Below are positions 55,513-64,000 of a stretch of 64,000 bases of DNA, in pieces. The stretch covers positions 62,001-126,000 of the forward strand of contig JANSXA010000009.1 of NCBI GenBank assembly GCA_024743175.1. The letters run 5' to 3'. This DNA comes from Pseudomonadaceae bacterium (GTDB lineage Bacteria > Pseudomonadota > Gammaproteobacteria > Pseudomonadales > Azotimanducaceae). Under the pieces are notes generated by a model. The model saw only the letters and a list, made by a program, of their open reading frames with translations, searched no databases and was not told where the DNA came from. Position 1 is the first letter of the stretch. Every line of letters begins with the position of its first letter. Position numbers and translations under genes: made by a program.

Positions 55513-56742
55513 CTAGAAGTTTTCTCTTAACCAAGTCTTGAACCGCCCTAACAAGCTACCCTTACGGGCGCTACTGCGAGTCGGCATTTCTTTTTCTCGT
55601 TCCAGACCGTACTGCAACAAGCCTACGCCGGTGGCATAAACAGGGTTACGTACGATGTCCTTTAATCCAGCCACATTACGTGGCGACCCCAGACTGACCG
55701 GCATGTGGAAGATCTCTTCCGCAAGCTCAATCACACCTTCCATTTTTGCGGCACCACCTGTCAGGACGATGCCAGCCGCAATCAAATCTTCAAATCCGCT
55801 TCGCCTCAGCTCAGCCTGAATCAACGTAAACAATTCGTCGTAACGCGGCTCCACAACCTCGGCTAGCGCCTGACGTGACAGCTCCCGAGAGGGTTTATCG
55901 CCAACCCCCGGAACGTTGATAACTTCGTCAGCACGAGCAAGTTGTGTTAACGCGCAGGCGTACTTTATTTTTATGTCTTCGGCGTTTTGCGTGGGAGTAC
56001 GTAACGCCATCGCAATATCGTTGGTGACCTGATCACCCGCTATGGGAATTACAGCGGTATGACGAATTGCGCCACCAGTGAACACCGCGATATCTGTGGT
56101 ACCACCACCGATATCCACCAGACAAACACCCAGCTCGCGCTCGTCATCAGTCAGAATTGAATAGCTGGACGCAAGCTGCTCAAGAATGATGTCATTCACA
56201 GTCAAGCCACAGCGTTCAATACACTTTTCGATGTTTTGAGCGGCATTCACTGCACAGGTGACCATGTGAACCTTTGCCTCCAGACGCACCCCGGACATCC
56301 CCAACGGCTCTTTTACGCCTTCCTGAGTGTCTATGACGTATTCCTGTGGCAGCACGTGCAGGATCTTCTGATCCGCAGGGATGGCCATGGCCTGCGCGGC
56401 ATCAATTACACGCTCTACATCCTGGGCATATACCTCCCGATCACGAATCGCAACAATGCCGTGGGAATTCAATGAGCGTATATGACTGCCCGCAATCCCT
56501 GCGTAGACGCTTTCAATCGTACACCCCGCCATAAGCTCTGCTTCTTCGACCGCCCGCTGAATCGATTGCACGGTGGATTCAATATTCACCACCACACCTT
56601 TCTTTAAACCACGTGAGTTGTGCGTGCCGATACCAATGATTTCGAGTTCACCATCCCGGTTAACTTCGGCGACTATTGCGGCAACTTTATTGGTGCCTAT
56701 ATCCAACCCGACAATTCTCTGTAGCTGCGCATCAGCGGCCAT
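55513..56742 (-). CDS. ftsA: Cell division protein FtsA
   Basis: Actin-like membrane tether for FtsZ, 409 residues. ATPase blocks VGLDIGTNKV and VDIGGGTTDIAVF, TGGAAKMEG, and the C-terminal amphipathic helix GSLLGRFKTWLREN. Start at 56742 is chosen for AAGGAAGAAAAG directly upstream; it overlaps ftsQ by 11 bases. Confidence 0.98.
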   Translation of the reverse strand: MAADAQLQRIVGLDIGTNKVAAIVAEVNRDGELEIIGIGTHNSRGLKKGVVVNIESTVQSIQRAVEEAELMAGCTIESVYAGIAGSHIRSLNSHGIVAIRDREVYAQDVERVIDAAQAMAIPADQKILHVLPQEYVIDTQEGVKEPLGMSGVRLEAKVHMVTCAVNAAQNIEKCIERCGLTVNDIILEQLASSYSILTDDERELGVCLVDIGGGTTDIAVFTGGAIRHTAVIPIAGDQVTNDIAMALRTPTQNAEDIKIKYACALTQLARADEVINVPGVGDKPSRELSRQALAEVVEPRYDELFTLIQAELRRSGFEDLIAAGIVLTGGAAKMEGVIELAEEIFHMPVSLGSPRNVAGLKDIVRNPVYATGVGLLQYGLEREKEMPTRSSARKGSLLGRFKTWLRENF

Positions 56743-57481
56743 CTTTTCTTCCTTCGACATAAACTGCAGCGTCTGCGCCTGCAACTAAAAGAGATTCATT
56801 ATTCGTTTGCTGCTCAGGGACATACCTGACCGCAACGCCATTGGCGTAACGTGCATCAACGTATTCCGCAGATTTTTCCCCAGCACTGAGCACTCGGCGA
56901 TAGACCAGCAGGAAACGATGCATGCGTTCATTTATCTGCTCTGCTCCCAGCAGGACGCGCGGTCCTTTCGACAGCTCGACACTCCATTCACCCTGGCTAT
57001 TCTGTGAAAGGCGGCTGATCGCGAGAGACTCCCGAGCTGCAATCTGATCCAACAGACGATAAGTCTGCATTGCCTCCTGCGGATTGCTGACAGCGACCAT
57101 GAAATGTGGCAATCCTGGATATACGTCTGGCAGCTCAAGCAGATCGCCGTAGGCAGACACATACTGCTTGTCTCCCCAGCGCGCGACCGGTGCTGCTTTA
57201 TGCAACGTCACTACGAACCGATCGGGCCAGGCACGGCGCACACTGATGTCTTTCGCCCAGTGTAAATCCTGGACCCGGGAAACGACTGCATCCAGCCGGG
57301 TGGAGAGAATGCCTTTTAATTCCGTATCACTGAGCGTCGCCTGCAACTCATCGCGCTCCATTCCGGATAAGTCACCTTCAATCACAAAACCCAGCACCGG
57401 CTTGTCCAGGGCATGCCAGATCCCAGCACTCACTACGCCGATTGACAATCCAACCACAGTCAGCAACAGGCGACTAAACAT
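56732..57481 (-). CDS. ftsQ: Cell division protein FtsQ
   Basis: 249-residue divisome protein with one membrane helix (about 4-23), a POTRA domain beginning [10 protein letters not shown], and the FtsQ domain with [19 protein letters not shown]. Overlaps murC by 8 bases; the ddl gene normally between murC and ftsQ is absent. Confidence 0.95.
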   Translation of the reverse strand: MFSRLLLTVVGLSIGVVSAGIWHALDKPVLGFVIEGDLSGMERDELQATLSDTELKGILSTRLDAVVSRVQDLHWAKDISVRRAWPDRFVVTLHKAAPVARWGDKQYVSAYGDLLELPDVYPGLPHFMVAVSNPQEAMQTYRLLDQIAARESLAISRLSQNSQGEWSVELSKGPRVLLGAEQINERMHRFLLVYRRVLSAGEKSAEYVDARYANGVAVRYVPEQQTNNESLLVAGADAAVYVEGRKDGR

Positions 57482-58892
57482 GAGACTGCCTCAGCCGATT
57501 TGAAATCAGATTGACATTTCCCGCGCCCTGCACAATCAATACGTCAGCCTGAGCGCAAAATGCCGGCAACAACTGCAGAGCTTCCTCGGGGTCCTGTGCA
57601 TAAACAGGACTGACACCGCCGCGCTGACGAATAGCCTGACACAACGATTTACTGTCGGCCCCAGCAATGGGCGCTTCGCCGGCAGCGTAAACCTCAACCA
57701 GCATTACCGCATCAAGCTCCGACAGCACACGCACGAAATCATCAAACAGATCGCGTGTACGCGTGTATCGGTGCGGTTGGTAGACCATCGCTATGCTGGC
57801 GTCCGGCCACACTTTACGTGCGGTTGCGATCACCGCCGCAACTTCCGTCGGATGGTGGCCATAGTCATCAACCATCGACAGACACTGATCGCCAATACGA
57901 ATGCTTTCCGTTACCTGGAAGCGTCTGTCGACCCCGGCAAAACCAAGCAGCCCCTCAACAATGTACCGGTCGTCTATGCCTTCTTCAGTGGCAATAGCAA
58001 TTGCGGCAAGCGCATTGAGGACGTTATGAGCACCCGGGATTGACATACTGATCTGCAGCGGCGCGCCCAGGCTGCCTCTATCCACCTTAAACTGCCATGC
58101 TTTACCGTCAGCCTGAATATCGTGAGCGCGAAACAGTGCATCAGCTGACAGACCGTAGGTTAATACCGGCCGCGACAGCGCCGGCAGGATATCCCGCACT
58201 TCCGTGTCGTCAATACAGACAGCCACGGCGCCGTAAAACGGCAGGCGATGCACAAACTCAACAAAGGTCTCTTTCAGCACATTAAAATCGTTGCCGTAGG
58301 TGGCCATGTGATCGCGATCAATATTGGTAATGATCGCTGACATGGGCTGCAACCGCAGGAAGGAACCGTCCGACTCATCTGCTTCGGCAATCAGATACCG
58401 GCCTAAACCGAGTTCAGCATTTGTCCCGGCACTGTTCAGCAAGCCACCAATCACAAACGTGGGTGACAACCCGGCACAGCGGAATATCTCTGTTAACAAA
58501 CTTGTTGTGGTCGTTTTACCGTGAGTTCCGGCAACTGCAATTCCATGACGATAGCGCATCAGCTCACCAAGCATTTCCGCTCTTGGCACAACTGGCGTGC
58601 GTGCCAGGTGCGCAGCCTGCACTTCCGGGTTTTCTTCACCTACAGCACTCGATACAACGACCACATCGACATCGGCTACCCAATGCCCGCTGTGGCCGAT
58701 GTGCACAGTGGCACCTTTGCTTTCCAGACGGGCTGTATTTTCAGATGCTTTAACGTCTGAGCCGGTTACCCGATAACCCTGGTTCAGCATGACCTCAGCA
58801 ATGCCACACATACCAGCGCCGCCAATACCGACAAAATGGATGCAACGGATACGTCCCATCTCAGGCACCTGATAAACCTCTGGCTCAGCCAC
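57474..58892 (-). CDS. murC: UDP-N-acetylmuramate--L-alanine ligase MurC
   Basis: Adds L-Ala to UDP-MurNAc. [16 protein letters not shown] nucleotide-binding start, [14 protein letters not shown]-loop, [18 protein letters not shown] at 58892 overlapping the ftsW stop gives translation coupling; ATG 58859 (MGRIRC) is the alternative. murG, usually just before murC, is missing. Confidence 0.97.
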   Translation of the reverse strand: MAEPEVYQVPEMGRIRCIHFVGIGGAGMCGIAEVMLNQGYRVTGSDVKASENTARLESKGATVHIGHSGHWVADVDVVVVSSAVGEENPEVQAAHLARTPVVPRAEMLGELMRYRHGIAVAGTHGKTTTTSLLTEIFRCAGLSPTFVIGGLLNSAGTNAELGLGRYLIAEADESDGSFLRLQPMSAIITNIDRDHMATYGNDFNVLKETFVEFVHRLPFYGAVAVCIDDTEVRDILPALSRPVLTYGLSADALFRAHDIQADGKAWQFKVDRGSLGAPLQISMSIPGAHNVLNALAAIAIATEEGIDDRYIVEGLLGFAGVDRRFQVTESIRIGDQCLSMVDDYGHHPTEVAAVIATARKVWPDASIAMVYQPHRYTRTRDLFDDFVRVLSELDAVMLVEVYAAGEAPIAGADSKSLCQAIRQRGGVSPVYAQDPEEALQLLPAFCAQADVLIVQGAGNVNLISNRLRQSHV

Positions 58893-59985
58893 GTTGCGGC
58901 TCCTTATCCAAGGTACAGCGCAAGACCAGGGCCAGCATCGCGCAACACACAATCAGACTGTTACCGCCATAGCTGACAAAGGGTAACGTTAATCCTTTTG
59001 TCGGCAATACGCCGGTATTGACGCCAAGGTTCACCAGAAACTGAATGCCTATAATAAACGCCACAAAGTAGCCCGCCATGCCTGCAAAAACCGCCCTGCG
59101 GGCGATGTTTGCGCGAGAGACCTTGAGCAGTTGAAACACCAGATAGGTCAACAGGAGCGCAAGCAGAATCGCACCCACCGCACCAAGCTCTTCAGCAACC
59201 ACACTGAAGATGAAATCGTTATGTGCTTCCGGCAGGTAATACAGTTTCTGTACACCTTCGCCTAACCCCAATCCAAACAACTCGCCGCGACCAAAACCAA
59301 TAAGCGCCTGGGTTAACTGATAACCACTACCGAACGCCACTGACCAGGGATCAAGGAAAGCAACAAGACGTTCCATTCGATACGGTTCATCCCAGACCAG
59401 CAGGGCGAGAAGTCCGGCTCCCGCCAGCAGGATCAGCAGAAAATAACGTAACTTTGCTCCAGCCAGAAAAAGCACGGCCACGCTGGCCCCGACAATGACT
59501 ACTGCGGAACCGAGATCCGGCTCTACGACAAGCAAGCCGCAGACCACCCCAATCATCAGCAAGGGCACAAACAGGACACGTGGATCTTCACTGAGCTTTT
59601 CATGGTGTCGACTGAGATAGCCGGCTATGTAGATACACAGGCCAAATTTGGCAACTTCTGACGCCTGTATGGAAAAGCCACCCAATCGAATCCAGCGCTG
59701 AGCACCATTGACTTCGGTGCCTATTCCGGGCACCAGCACAAGGATGGCAATGGCCAACGAAGCTACCCAGCCCAACAGATAAAGTTTGTTCCAGAGGGAA
59801 GGTGGAACGGCAAAAACAATCACAGAGCTGATCGCCGCAACAGCCAGAAAAACCATATGTTTGCTCAGATGCCCACCGCCCAGAGCAACAGCCGCTGAAC
59901 CTACCATAATGGTGCCAATAACAAGCAGCGCTACCCAGGGAATCACAACTGGCGCCAGGCGGATTTCTGGTTGCAGCGTCGCCAT
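58885..59985 (-). CDS. ftsW: Peptidoglycan glycosyltransferase FtsW
   Basis: SEDS-family septal polymerase, 366 residues, about 10 membrane helices. [31 protein letters not shown] with the catalytic Asp, [17 protein letters not shown] and the C-terminal [18 protein letters not shown] are diagnostic. Ends inside the start of murC; begins one base into the murD stop region. Confidence 0.98.
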   Translation of the reverse strand: MATLQPEIRLAPVVIPWVALLVIGTIMVGSAAVALGGGHLSKHMVFLAVAAISSVIVFAVPPSLWNKLYLLGWVASLAIAILVLVPGIGTEVNGAQRWIRLGGFSIQASEVAKFGLCIYIAGYLSRHHEKLSEDPRVLFVPLLMIGVVCGLLVVEPDLGSAVVIVGASVAVLFLAGAKLRYFLLILLAGAGLLALLVWDEPYRMERLVAFLDPWSVAFGSGYQLTQALIGFGRGELFGLGLGEGVQKLYYLPEAHNDFIFSVVAEELGAVGAILLALLLTYLVFQLLKVSRANIARRAVFAGMAGYFVAFIIGIQFLVNLGVNTGVLPTKGLTLPFVSYGGNSLIVCCAMLALVLRCTLDKEPQRG

Positions 59986-61343
59986 CAGGTCATCCTCACT
60001 GCATCGAGGTTACGAACTGCACGTACAAACTGTTCGCCGCGGTCAACATAACTGGCAAACATATCCAGACTTGCGCATGCCGGTGACAAAAGAACCGTAT
60101 CACCCTGACGAGCCACTCGACGTGATTCTTCTACCGCATCCTGCATGGTTGCAACCAGAGTACCTGTGACTCCAACTGCCTCAGCCAGTTGCAGTAGTTG
60201 CGGACCGTCCTGACCCAGCGCAACAAGATGATTAACCCTGGTTTCCAACAACGTTGACAACGGTGCAAGATCAACCCCTTTAGCATCGCCTCCGGCAATC
60301 AGCACCACGTGCTTGTCAGCTGACATACCAACCAACGCCGCCATGGTGGCGCCCAGATTGGTAGCTTTGGAGTCGTTGATGTAATTGACACCACCAACCT
60401 CTGCTACCTGCTCAAAGCGATGTGCCAGGCCTTGGAAGGACGCTAACGCCTGGCTGAGCATGCTGAGCTCCACCCAATCCTGCGTCAACGCACAGGCTGC
60501 CAGCACATTTTGCTCATTGTGCTCACCCGCCAACGGCAGCTGAGATACCGGGCAAACCAACATCTCCCCTTTAGCAATAAAACGCTGATCAGCTGAGATC
60601 CGAATACCCCAGTCATCTGCACCAGGCGGTTCATCCTGACCAAAACTGACCAACCTGCCGCCAGTGTTTGGCAGCGTCAGGGGGTCTGCGCGGTTATATA
60701 TGCAGGTTTTTGAATTCGCATAGATACGATGCTTGCTGGCGGTATAAGCCTGCATGTCGGTATGTTTGTCCAGATGGTCTTCGCTGAGGTTCAATACCGT
60801 GGAAGCCGAATAAGCATGCAGCAGGCTGCGTTCCAGTTGGAAACTGGACAGCTCCAACACATAACATTCGTTGTCAGGATCTATAATACTTAATGCAGCC
60901 GCACCAAGGTTGCCACCAACGCCACAGGTATGCCCAACAGCATTGATCAGGTGGCCTACCAGCGACGTCACCGTGCTCTTGCCGTTAGTGCCCGTGATAC
61001 CGATTACCGGCCCGTCTATCGCCGCGAAAAAAAGATCAATATCGCTGTACAACGACACACCAGCTGCACGGGCACTCTGTATCAGACAGGCATCCATATC
61101 CAAACCCGGACTCACAATTGCACAATCTACCGGGTTAACCAGACCAGCCTCGGGCCAGCGTGACGTCTGCCACTGAATCTCGACTGGACAATGGCTGATA
61201 TCACGTGGTGCACGGGTGTCATATACCGAAACGCTTATATTCCGATCCAGAAGGAATCGCGTCACGGATTCACCTGTGACGCCATAGCCGAGCACGGCAA
61301 CGGATGACAACTGGTCAATATTTAGTGGTGAAGTGCTGTTCAT
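59985..61343 (-). CDS. murD: UDP-N-acetylmuramoylalanine--D-glutamate ligase MurD
   Basis: Adds D-Glu to the precursor. 452 residues; [15 protein letters not shown]-loop, [24 protein letters not shown], and [22 protein letters not shown] at the C-terminus. 4-base overlap with mraY. Confidence 0.98.
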   Translation of the reverse strand: MNSTSPLNIDQLSSVAVLGYGVTGESVTRFLLDRNISVSVYDTRAPRDISHCPVEIQWQTSRWPEAGLVNPVDCAIVSPGLDMDACLIQSARAAGVSLYSDIDLFFAAIDGPVIGITGTNGKSTVTSLVGHLINAVGHTCGVGGNLGAAALSIIDPDNECYVLELSSFQLERSLLHAYSASTVLNLSEDHLDKHTDMQAYTASKHRIYANSKTCIYNRADPLTLPNTGGRLVSFGQDEPPGADDWGIRISADQRFIAKGEMLVCPVSQLPLAGEHNEQNVLAACALTQDWVELSMLSQALASFQGLAHRFEQVAEVGGVNYINDSKATNLGATMAALVGMSADKHVVLIAGGDAKGVDLAPLSTLLETRVNHLVALGQDGPQLLQLAEAVGVTGTLVATMQDAVEESRRVARQGDTVLLSPACASLDMFASYVDRGEQFVRAVRNLDAVRMT

Positions 61344-62422
61344 CTGAGCTTCAACGTCGACAGACCAATGGTGACAAGCACCAGGGTGACAATCCAGAAC
61401 CTGACGATAACCTTGGGTTCGGGCCAGCCTTTAAGTTCAAAGTGGTGGTGAATGGGTGCCATACGGAAAATACGCTTACCCGTAAGGCTAAACGACGCCA
61501 CCTGGATGATGACGCTGGCTGTTTCGAGCACAAACAGACCGCCCATGATCAACAGAACGATTTCATGTCTGACGATAATCGCGACAACACCCAGCGCAGC
61601 ACCCAGCGCGAGGGCGCCAACATCACCCATGAAGATCTGTGCGGGATAAGTGTTAAACCACAGGAATCCAAGCCCCGCACCAATCAGGGCGCCACAGAAG
61701 ACCGCCAGCTCCCCTGCGCCCGGGATATAGGGGATTTGCAGATAAGCAGAAAACTCAGTATTCCCGGCTACGTAAGCAATCAATCCCAACGCCGCACCGA
61801 CCATGACCGTGGGTAATATGGCCAGACCATCCAGCCCATCTGTTAGATTCACAGCATTACTCATACCGACAATCATCAGATAGCTCAACAATACAAACCC
61901 GGTGCCCAGCGGTATCGCCACTTCTTTGAAGAAGGGTACGATCAATGCCGTCTCAGCAGGCAGCTCAGCGGCAGAGAAAAGAAAGACCGCAGCAGACAAA
62001 CCCACCAGGGATTGCCAGAAATATTTCCATCGAGCCACGAGACCCGCACTATTCTTGCGCGCAATCTTCAGATAGTCATCTGCCCAGCCGATAACACCAA
62101 AAGCCGCGGTTACAGACAGTACTACCCAGATATGCCGCGAAGTCAGATCGCCCCATAGAAGTGTCGTTACGAGAATCACAATCAGAATCAGCGCACCACC
62201 CATCGTCGGCGTTCCCGCTTTACTCAGGTGAGACTGGGGCCCGTCTTCGCGCACTGTCTGACCCATCTGCAGGTCCGTCAGCTTAGCGATCACATAAGGC
62301 CCGATCAGCAACGAGGTGAACAGTGCAGTCATCACGCTGACCATGGTCCGAAAAGTCAGATACTGAAAGACCGAGAACGCGCGAATGAACTCTGAAAGAT
62401 AATCTGTAAGCCATAACAGCAT
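61340..62422 (-). CDS. mraY: Phospho-N-acetylmuramoyl-pentapeptide transferase MraY
   Basis: Makes lipid I. 360 residues, ten membrane helices; [17 protein letters not shown] with the DD pair, [13 protein letters not shown], and [15 protein letters not shown]. It overlaps the murE stop by one base (TGATG), leaving no room for murF. Confidence 0.98.
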   Translation of the reverse strand: MLLWLTDYLSEFIRAFSVFQYLTFRTMVSVMTALFTSLLIGPYVIAKLTDLQMGQTVREDGPQSHLSKAGTPTMGGALILIVILVTTLLWGDLTSRHIWVVLSVTAAFGVIGWADDYLKIARKNSAGLVARWKYFWQSLVGLSAAVFLFSAAELPAETALIVPFFKEVAIPLGTGFVLLSYLMIVGMSNAVNLTDGLDGLAILPTVMVGAALGLIAYVAGNTEFSAYLQIPYIPGAGELAVFCGALIGAGLGFLWFNTYPAQIFMGDVGALALGAALGVVAIIVRHEIVLLIMGGLFVLETASVIIQVASFSLTGKRIFRMAPIHHHFELKGWPEPKVIVRFWIVTLVLVTIGLSTLKLR

Positions 62423-63885
62423 CAGCTTCTCCCCGCTGTTTTCGACAGCGCATCCGACGCCACAAGCCGATCATCAAAAGCGTATTTCACACCTGCAATG
62501 TCCTGTTCCGGTTCGTGACCTTTGCCGGCAATAAGTACCGTGTCACCTGCACCAGCCATCGCAACAGCTGCGTAAATGGCGTTACGCCGATCTGGCTCAC
62601 ACACAACCCGATCGCTCCGCTCTGAAACAACGCCTGCCATCATGTCGGCAATAATCTGCAGAGGGTCTTCGCTGCGGGGATTGTCCGCAGTGAACCAGCT
62701 GCGATCGCTGCTATCTGCGGCCACTGCACCCATCATTGACCGCTTACCGCTATCCCGGTCTCCACCACACCCGACAACACAGTAAAGTTGCGCTTCGCAG
62801 GTCTGCCTCAAAGCGTGCAGCACCTTCTCCAACGCATCCGGCGTGTGTGCGTAATCAACAACCACCGTAGGCTGGTTGGGCTGCCCTGAAACAACTTCCA
62901 TGCGACCCGGCACGCCTGCCATCTCGGTCACCGCGTCGATGATTTTCGACAAAGGATATTCAAGGGCGGCCAGTGTGGCCATCGCTAGCGTGACGTTTGC
63001 AACAGCAAAGTCAGCAAGTACAGGCAGCACCGCCTCACAATCACCCAGAGGTGTCTGCCATTTCACCCGCAGCCCTTGCGCATGCCGTTCATGTTTCCAG
63101 CGCCAGTCACCCGCCTGACCCACTCGCACCACCGGGCAGGAGCAGAGCTGCGTCAGCTCCTGCCCAAACTCATCGTCGACGTTGATGATCGCCGCCCGCA
63201 AGGACCACTGGGTAAACAGCTTCGCTTTTGCTTCAGCGTAGGCAGCCATGCTGCCGTGGTAATCGAGGTGGTCGCGACTCAGGTTGGTAAACAGGGCAAT
63301 ATCGAATTGGACCGCTGATGCGCGGTTCTGATCCAGTGCGTGTGAACTGACCTCCATGCACACACCCTGCAGACCCGCCTGACGCATATCCGACAGCTGC
63401 CGCTGCAATGCAACCGAGTTGCCAGTTGTCATTCCTTCATCAACCAGGGAATCCAATGACCCCCAGCCCAGGGTCCCACAATAACCCATGGGTGTACCCA
63501 GACGGCTCGTTAGATCGGCTATGTGGTAGGCCACAGATGTTTTTCCGTTGGTGCCGGTGACGCCGATACAGGTCATTTGAGCACTGGGATGACGATAAAA
63601 CCGGGCGGCAAGCTCACCTCGACGCTGAGCCAGATCAACAACCTCGCAAACACAGGAGTCCGGCTCAGCCTGACTGAGCCTGGTTTGTTTCGCTGCCGCT
63701 GAGTCTATCAAAAGTGCCTGCGCACCACGCGCAACCGCATCGCGACAATGTCGGAGCAGAACTTCCTCGTCAGATGCCACCGCAATATAGCCAAAACCAG
63801 GCTGCACCTGTTGTGTGTGCTCAGCCAATCCGGTCAGCTCCAGGGCAGGTACGGTGTCGTCATCAAGAAGTGCGCGCAGATTCAC
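62422..63885 (-). CDS. murE: UDP-MurNAc-tripeptide ligase MurE, meso-diaminopimelate type
   Basis: 487 residues. [14 protein letters not shown]-loop and DNPRSEDP, the motif that selects meso-diaminopimelate, so the wall is of the standard Gram-negative type. GTG start at 63885 overlaps the ftsI stop in a GTGA pattern. Length is normal, with no fused MurF domain. Confidence 0.97.
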   Translation of the reverse strand: MNLRALLDDDTVPALELTGLAEHTQQVQPGFGYIAVASDEEVLLRHCRDAVARGAQALLIDSAAAKQTRLSQAEPDSCVCEVVDLAQRRGELAARFYRHPSAQMTCIGVTGTNGKTSVAYHIADLTSRLGTPMGYCGTLGWGSLDSLVDEGMTTGNSVALQRQLSDMRQAGLQGVCMEVSSHALDQNRASAVQFDIALFTNLSRDHLDYHGSMAAYAEAKAKLFTQWSLRAAIINVDDEFGQELTQLCSCPVVRVGQAGDWRWKHERHAQGLRVKWQTPLGDCEAVLPVLADFAVANVTLAMATLAALEYPLSKIIDAVTEMAGVPGRMEVVSGQPNQPTVVVDYAHTPDALEKVLHALRQTCEAQLYCVVGCGGDRDSGKRSMMGAVAADSSDRSWFTADNPRSEDPLQIIADMMAGVVSERSDRVVCEPDRRNAIYAAVAMAGAGDTVLIAGKGHEPEQDIAGVKYAFDDRLVASDALSKTAGRS

Positions 63886-64000
63886 CCTGCCGCCTTAACG
63901 CGACCTGAGTCACGTGCAGCCATCCGTTGATCGGGCAGGACGCCGAGTAAACGCAGAGATCTGGCGGCAACTCGAGAGAACACGGGTGCAGCTACTGCTC
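63882..64000 (-). CDS. ftsI: Peptidoglycan transpeptidase FtsI (PBP3), C-terminal fragment cut by window edge
   Basis: The open frame entering from the right edge reads AAPVFSRVAARSLRLLGVLPDQ and ends at TGA 63882-63884. AP-F--V---LR-LGV-PD is the usual C-terminus of FtsI in gammaproteobacteria and its place before murE agrees. Only the last ~39 residues are visible. Confidence 0.85.
   Translation of the reverse strand, partial: AVAAPVFSRVAARSLRLLGVLPDQRMAARDSGRVKAAG

Noticed and set aside
62422-63885. MurE-MurF fusion that would explain the missing murF
   Set aside because: The protein is 487 residues with a single ligase P-loop, the normal length of MurE alone.

Overview
The window is a stretch of gammaproteobacterial chromosome interrupted by one integrated mobile element. 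The host assignment rests on the dcw cell-division operon ending ftsQ-ftsA-ftsZ-lpxC, the pilB-pilC-pilD-coaE-yacG block, nadC next to ampD, aceE/aceF, an ExeA/ExeB-like pair and lipid A synthesis (lpxC). A Pseudomonadales-like relative, probably free-living or aquatic, fits; I cannot name a genus. Nearly all the core is ordinary housekeeping DNA.

Layout. 1-9.8 kb: a DASS-family transporter cut by the window edge, a lipoprotein peptidase, an acyltransferase, gspA-gspB, a GAF/HD-GYP protein, a coiled-coil membrane protein, a PuuD-type membrane protein and a DUF2147 protein. 9.8-12.4 kb: groES-groEL under a perfect CIRCE operator, and fxsA. 12.4-22.7 kb: an alkyltransferase-like protein, a 33-bp perfect inverted repeat, ampG, yajQ, a response regulator with a decayed GGDEF domain, an adenosyltransferase, aceF/aceE, ampD and nadC. 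22.7-25.4 kb: a TfpX/TfpZ-type pilin accessory gene and an O-oligosaccharide ligase, a pilin-modification pair. 41.4-47.7 kb: tRNA-Thr(CGT), two pilin genes (the major one behind a sigma-54 promoter), pilB, pilC, pilD, coaE and yacG. 47.7-54.2 kb: argJ, secA, an M23 peptidase, dciA and lpxC. 54.3-64 kb: ftsZ, ftsA, ftsQ, murC, ftsW, murD, mraY, murE and the end of ftsI. This dcw operon has no murF, murG or ddl, although its gene junctions are tightly overlapped.

The notable object is a ~16-kb element at 25435-41450, inserted in the 3' half of tRNA-Thr and bounded by a 54-bp direct repeat. It encodes a tyrosine integrase, an AlpA/excisionase-like protein, a P4-type primase-helicase, small and large terminase subunits, a scaffold-like protein, a DUF4055 portal and a probable major capsid protein. 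I find no tail, head-tail connector, protease, holin or lysin gene. That is the organisation expected of a capsid-forming phage satellite (cf-PICI-like) that makes and fills its own heads but must borrow tails. Its right-hand cargo includes a two-gene Pycsar anti-phage system (membrane effector plus class III nucleotide cyclase), a DUF4238 protein, a ribbon-helix-helix-like protein and two exported proteins, one a zinc peptidase. A near-identical palindrome, TGTGATT(A/G)TAATCACA, lies upstream of both the integrase and the packaging operon and may co-regulate them.

How it fits together: the pilin-modification pair, tRNA-Thr and the pilins would be one continuous locus, and the satellite has split it. 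A working model is that the element integrates through its tRNA site, replicates with its own primase-helicase, packages into its own capsid, takes a tail from a helper phage, and carries Pycsar to protect the host lineage from competing phages.
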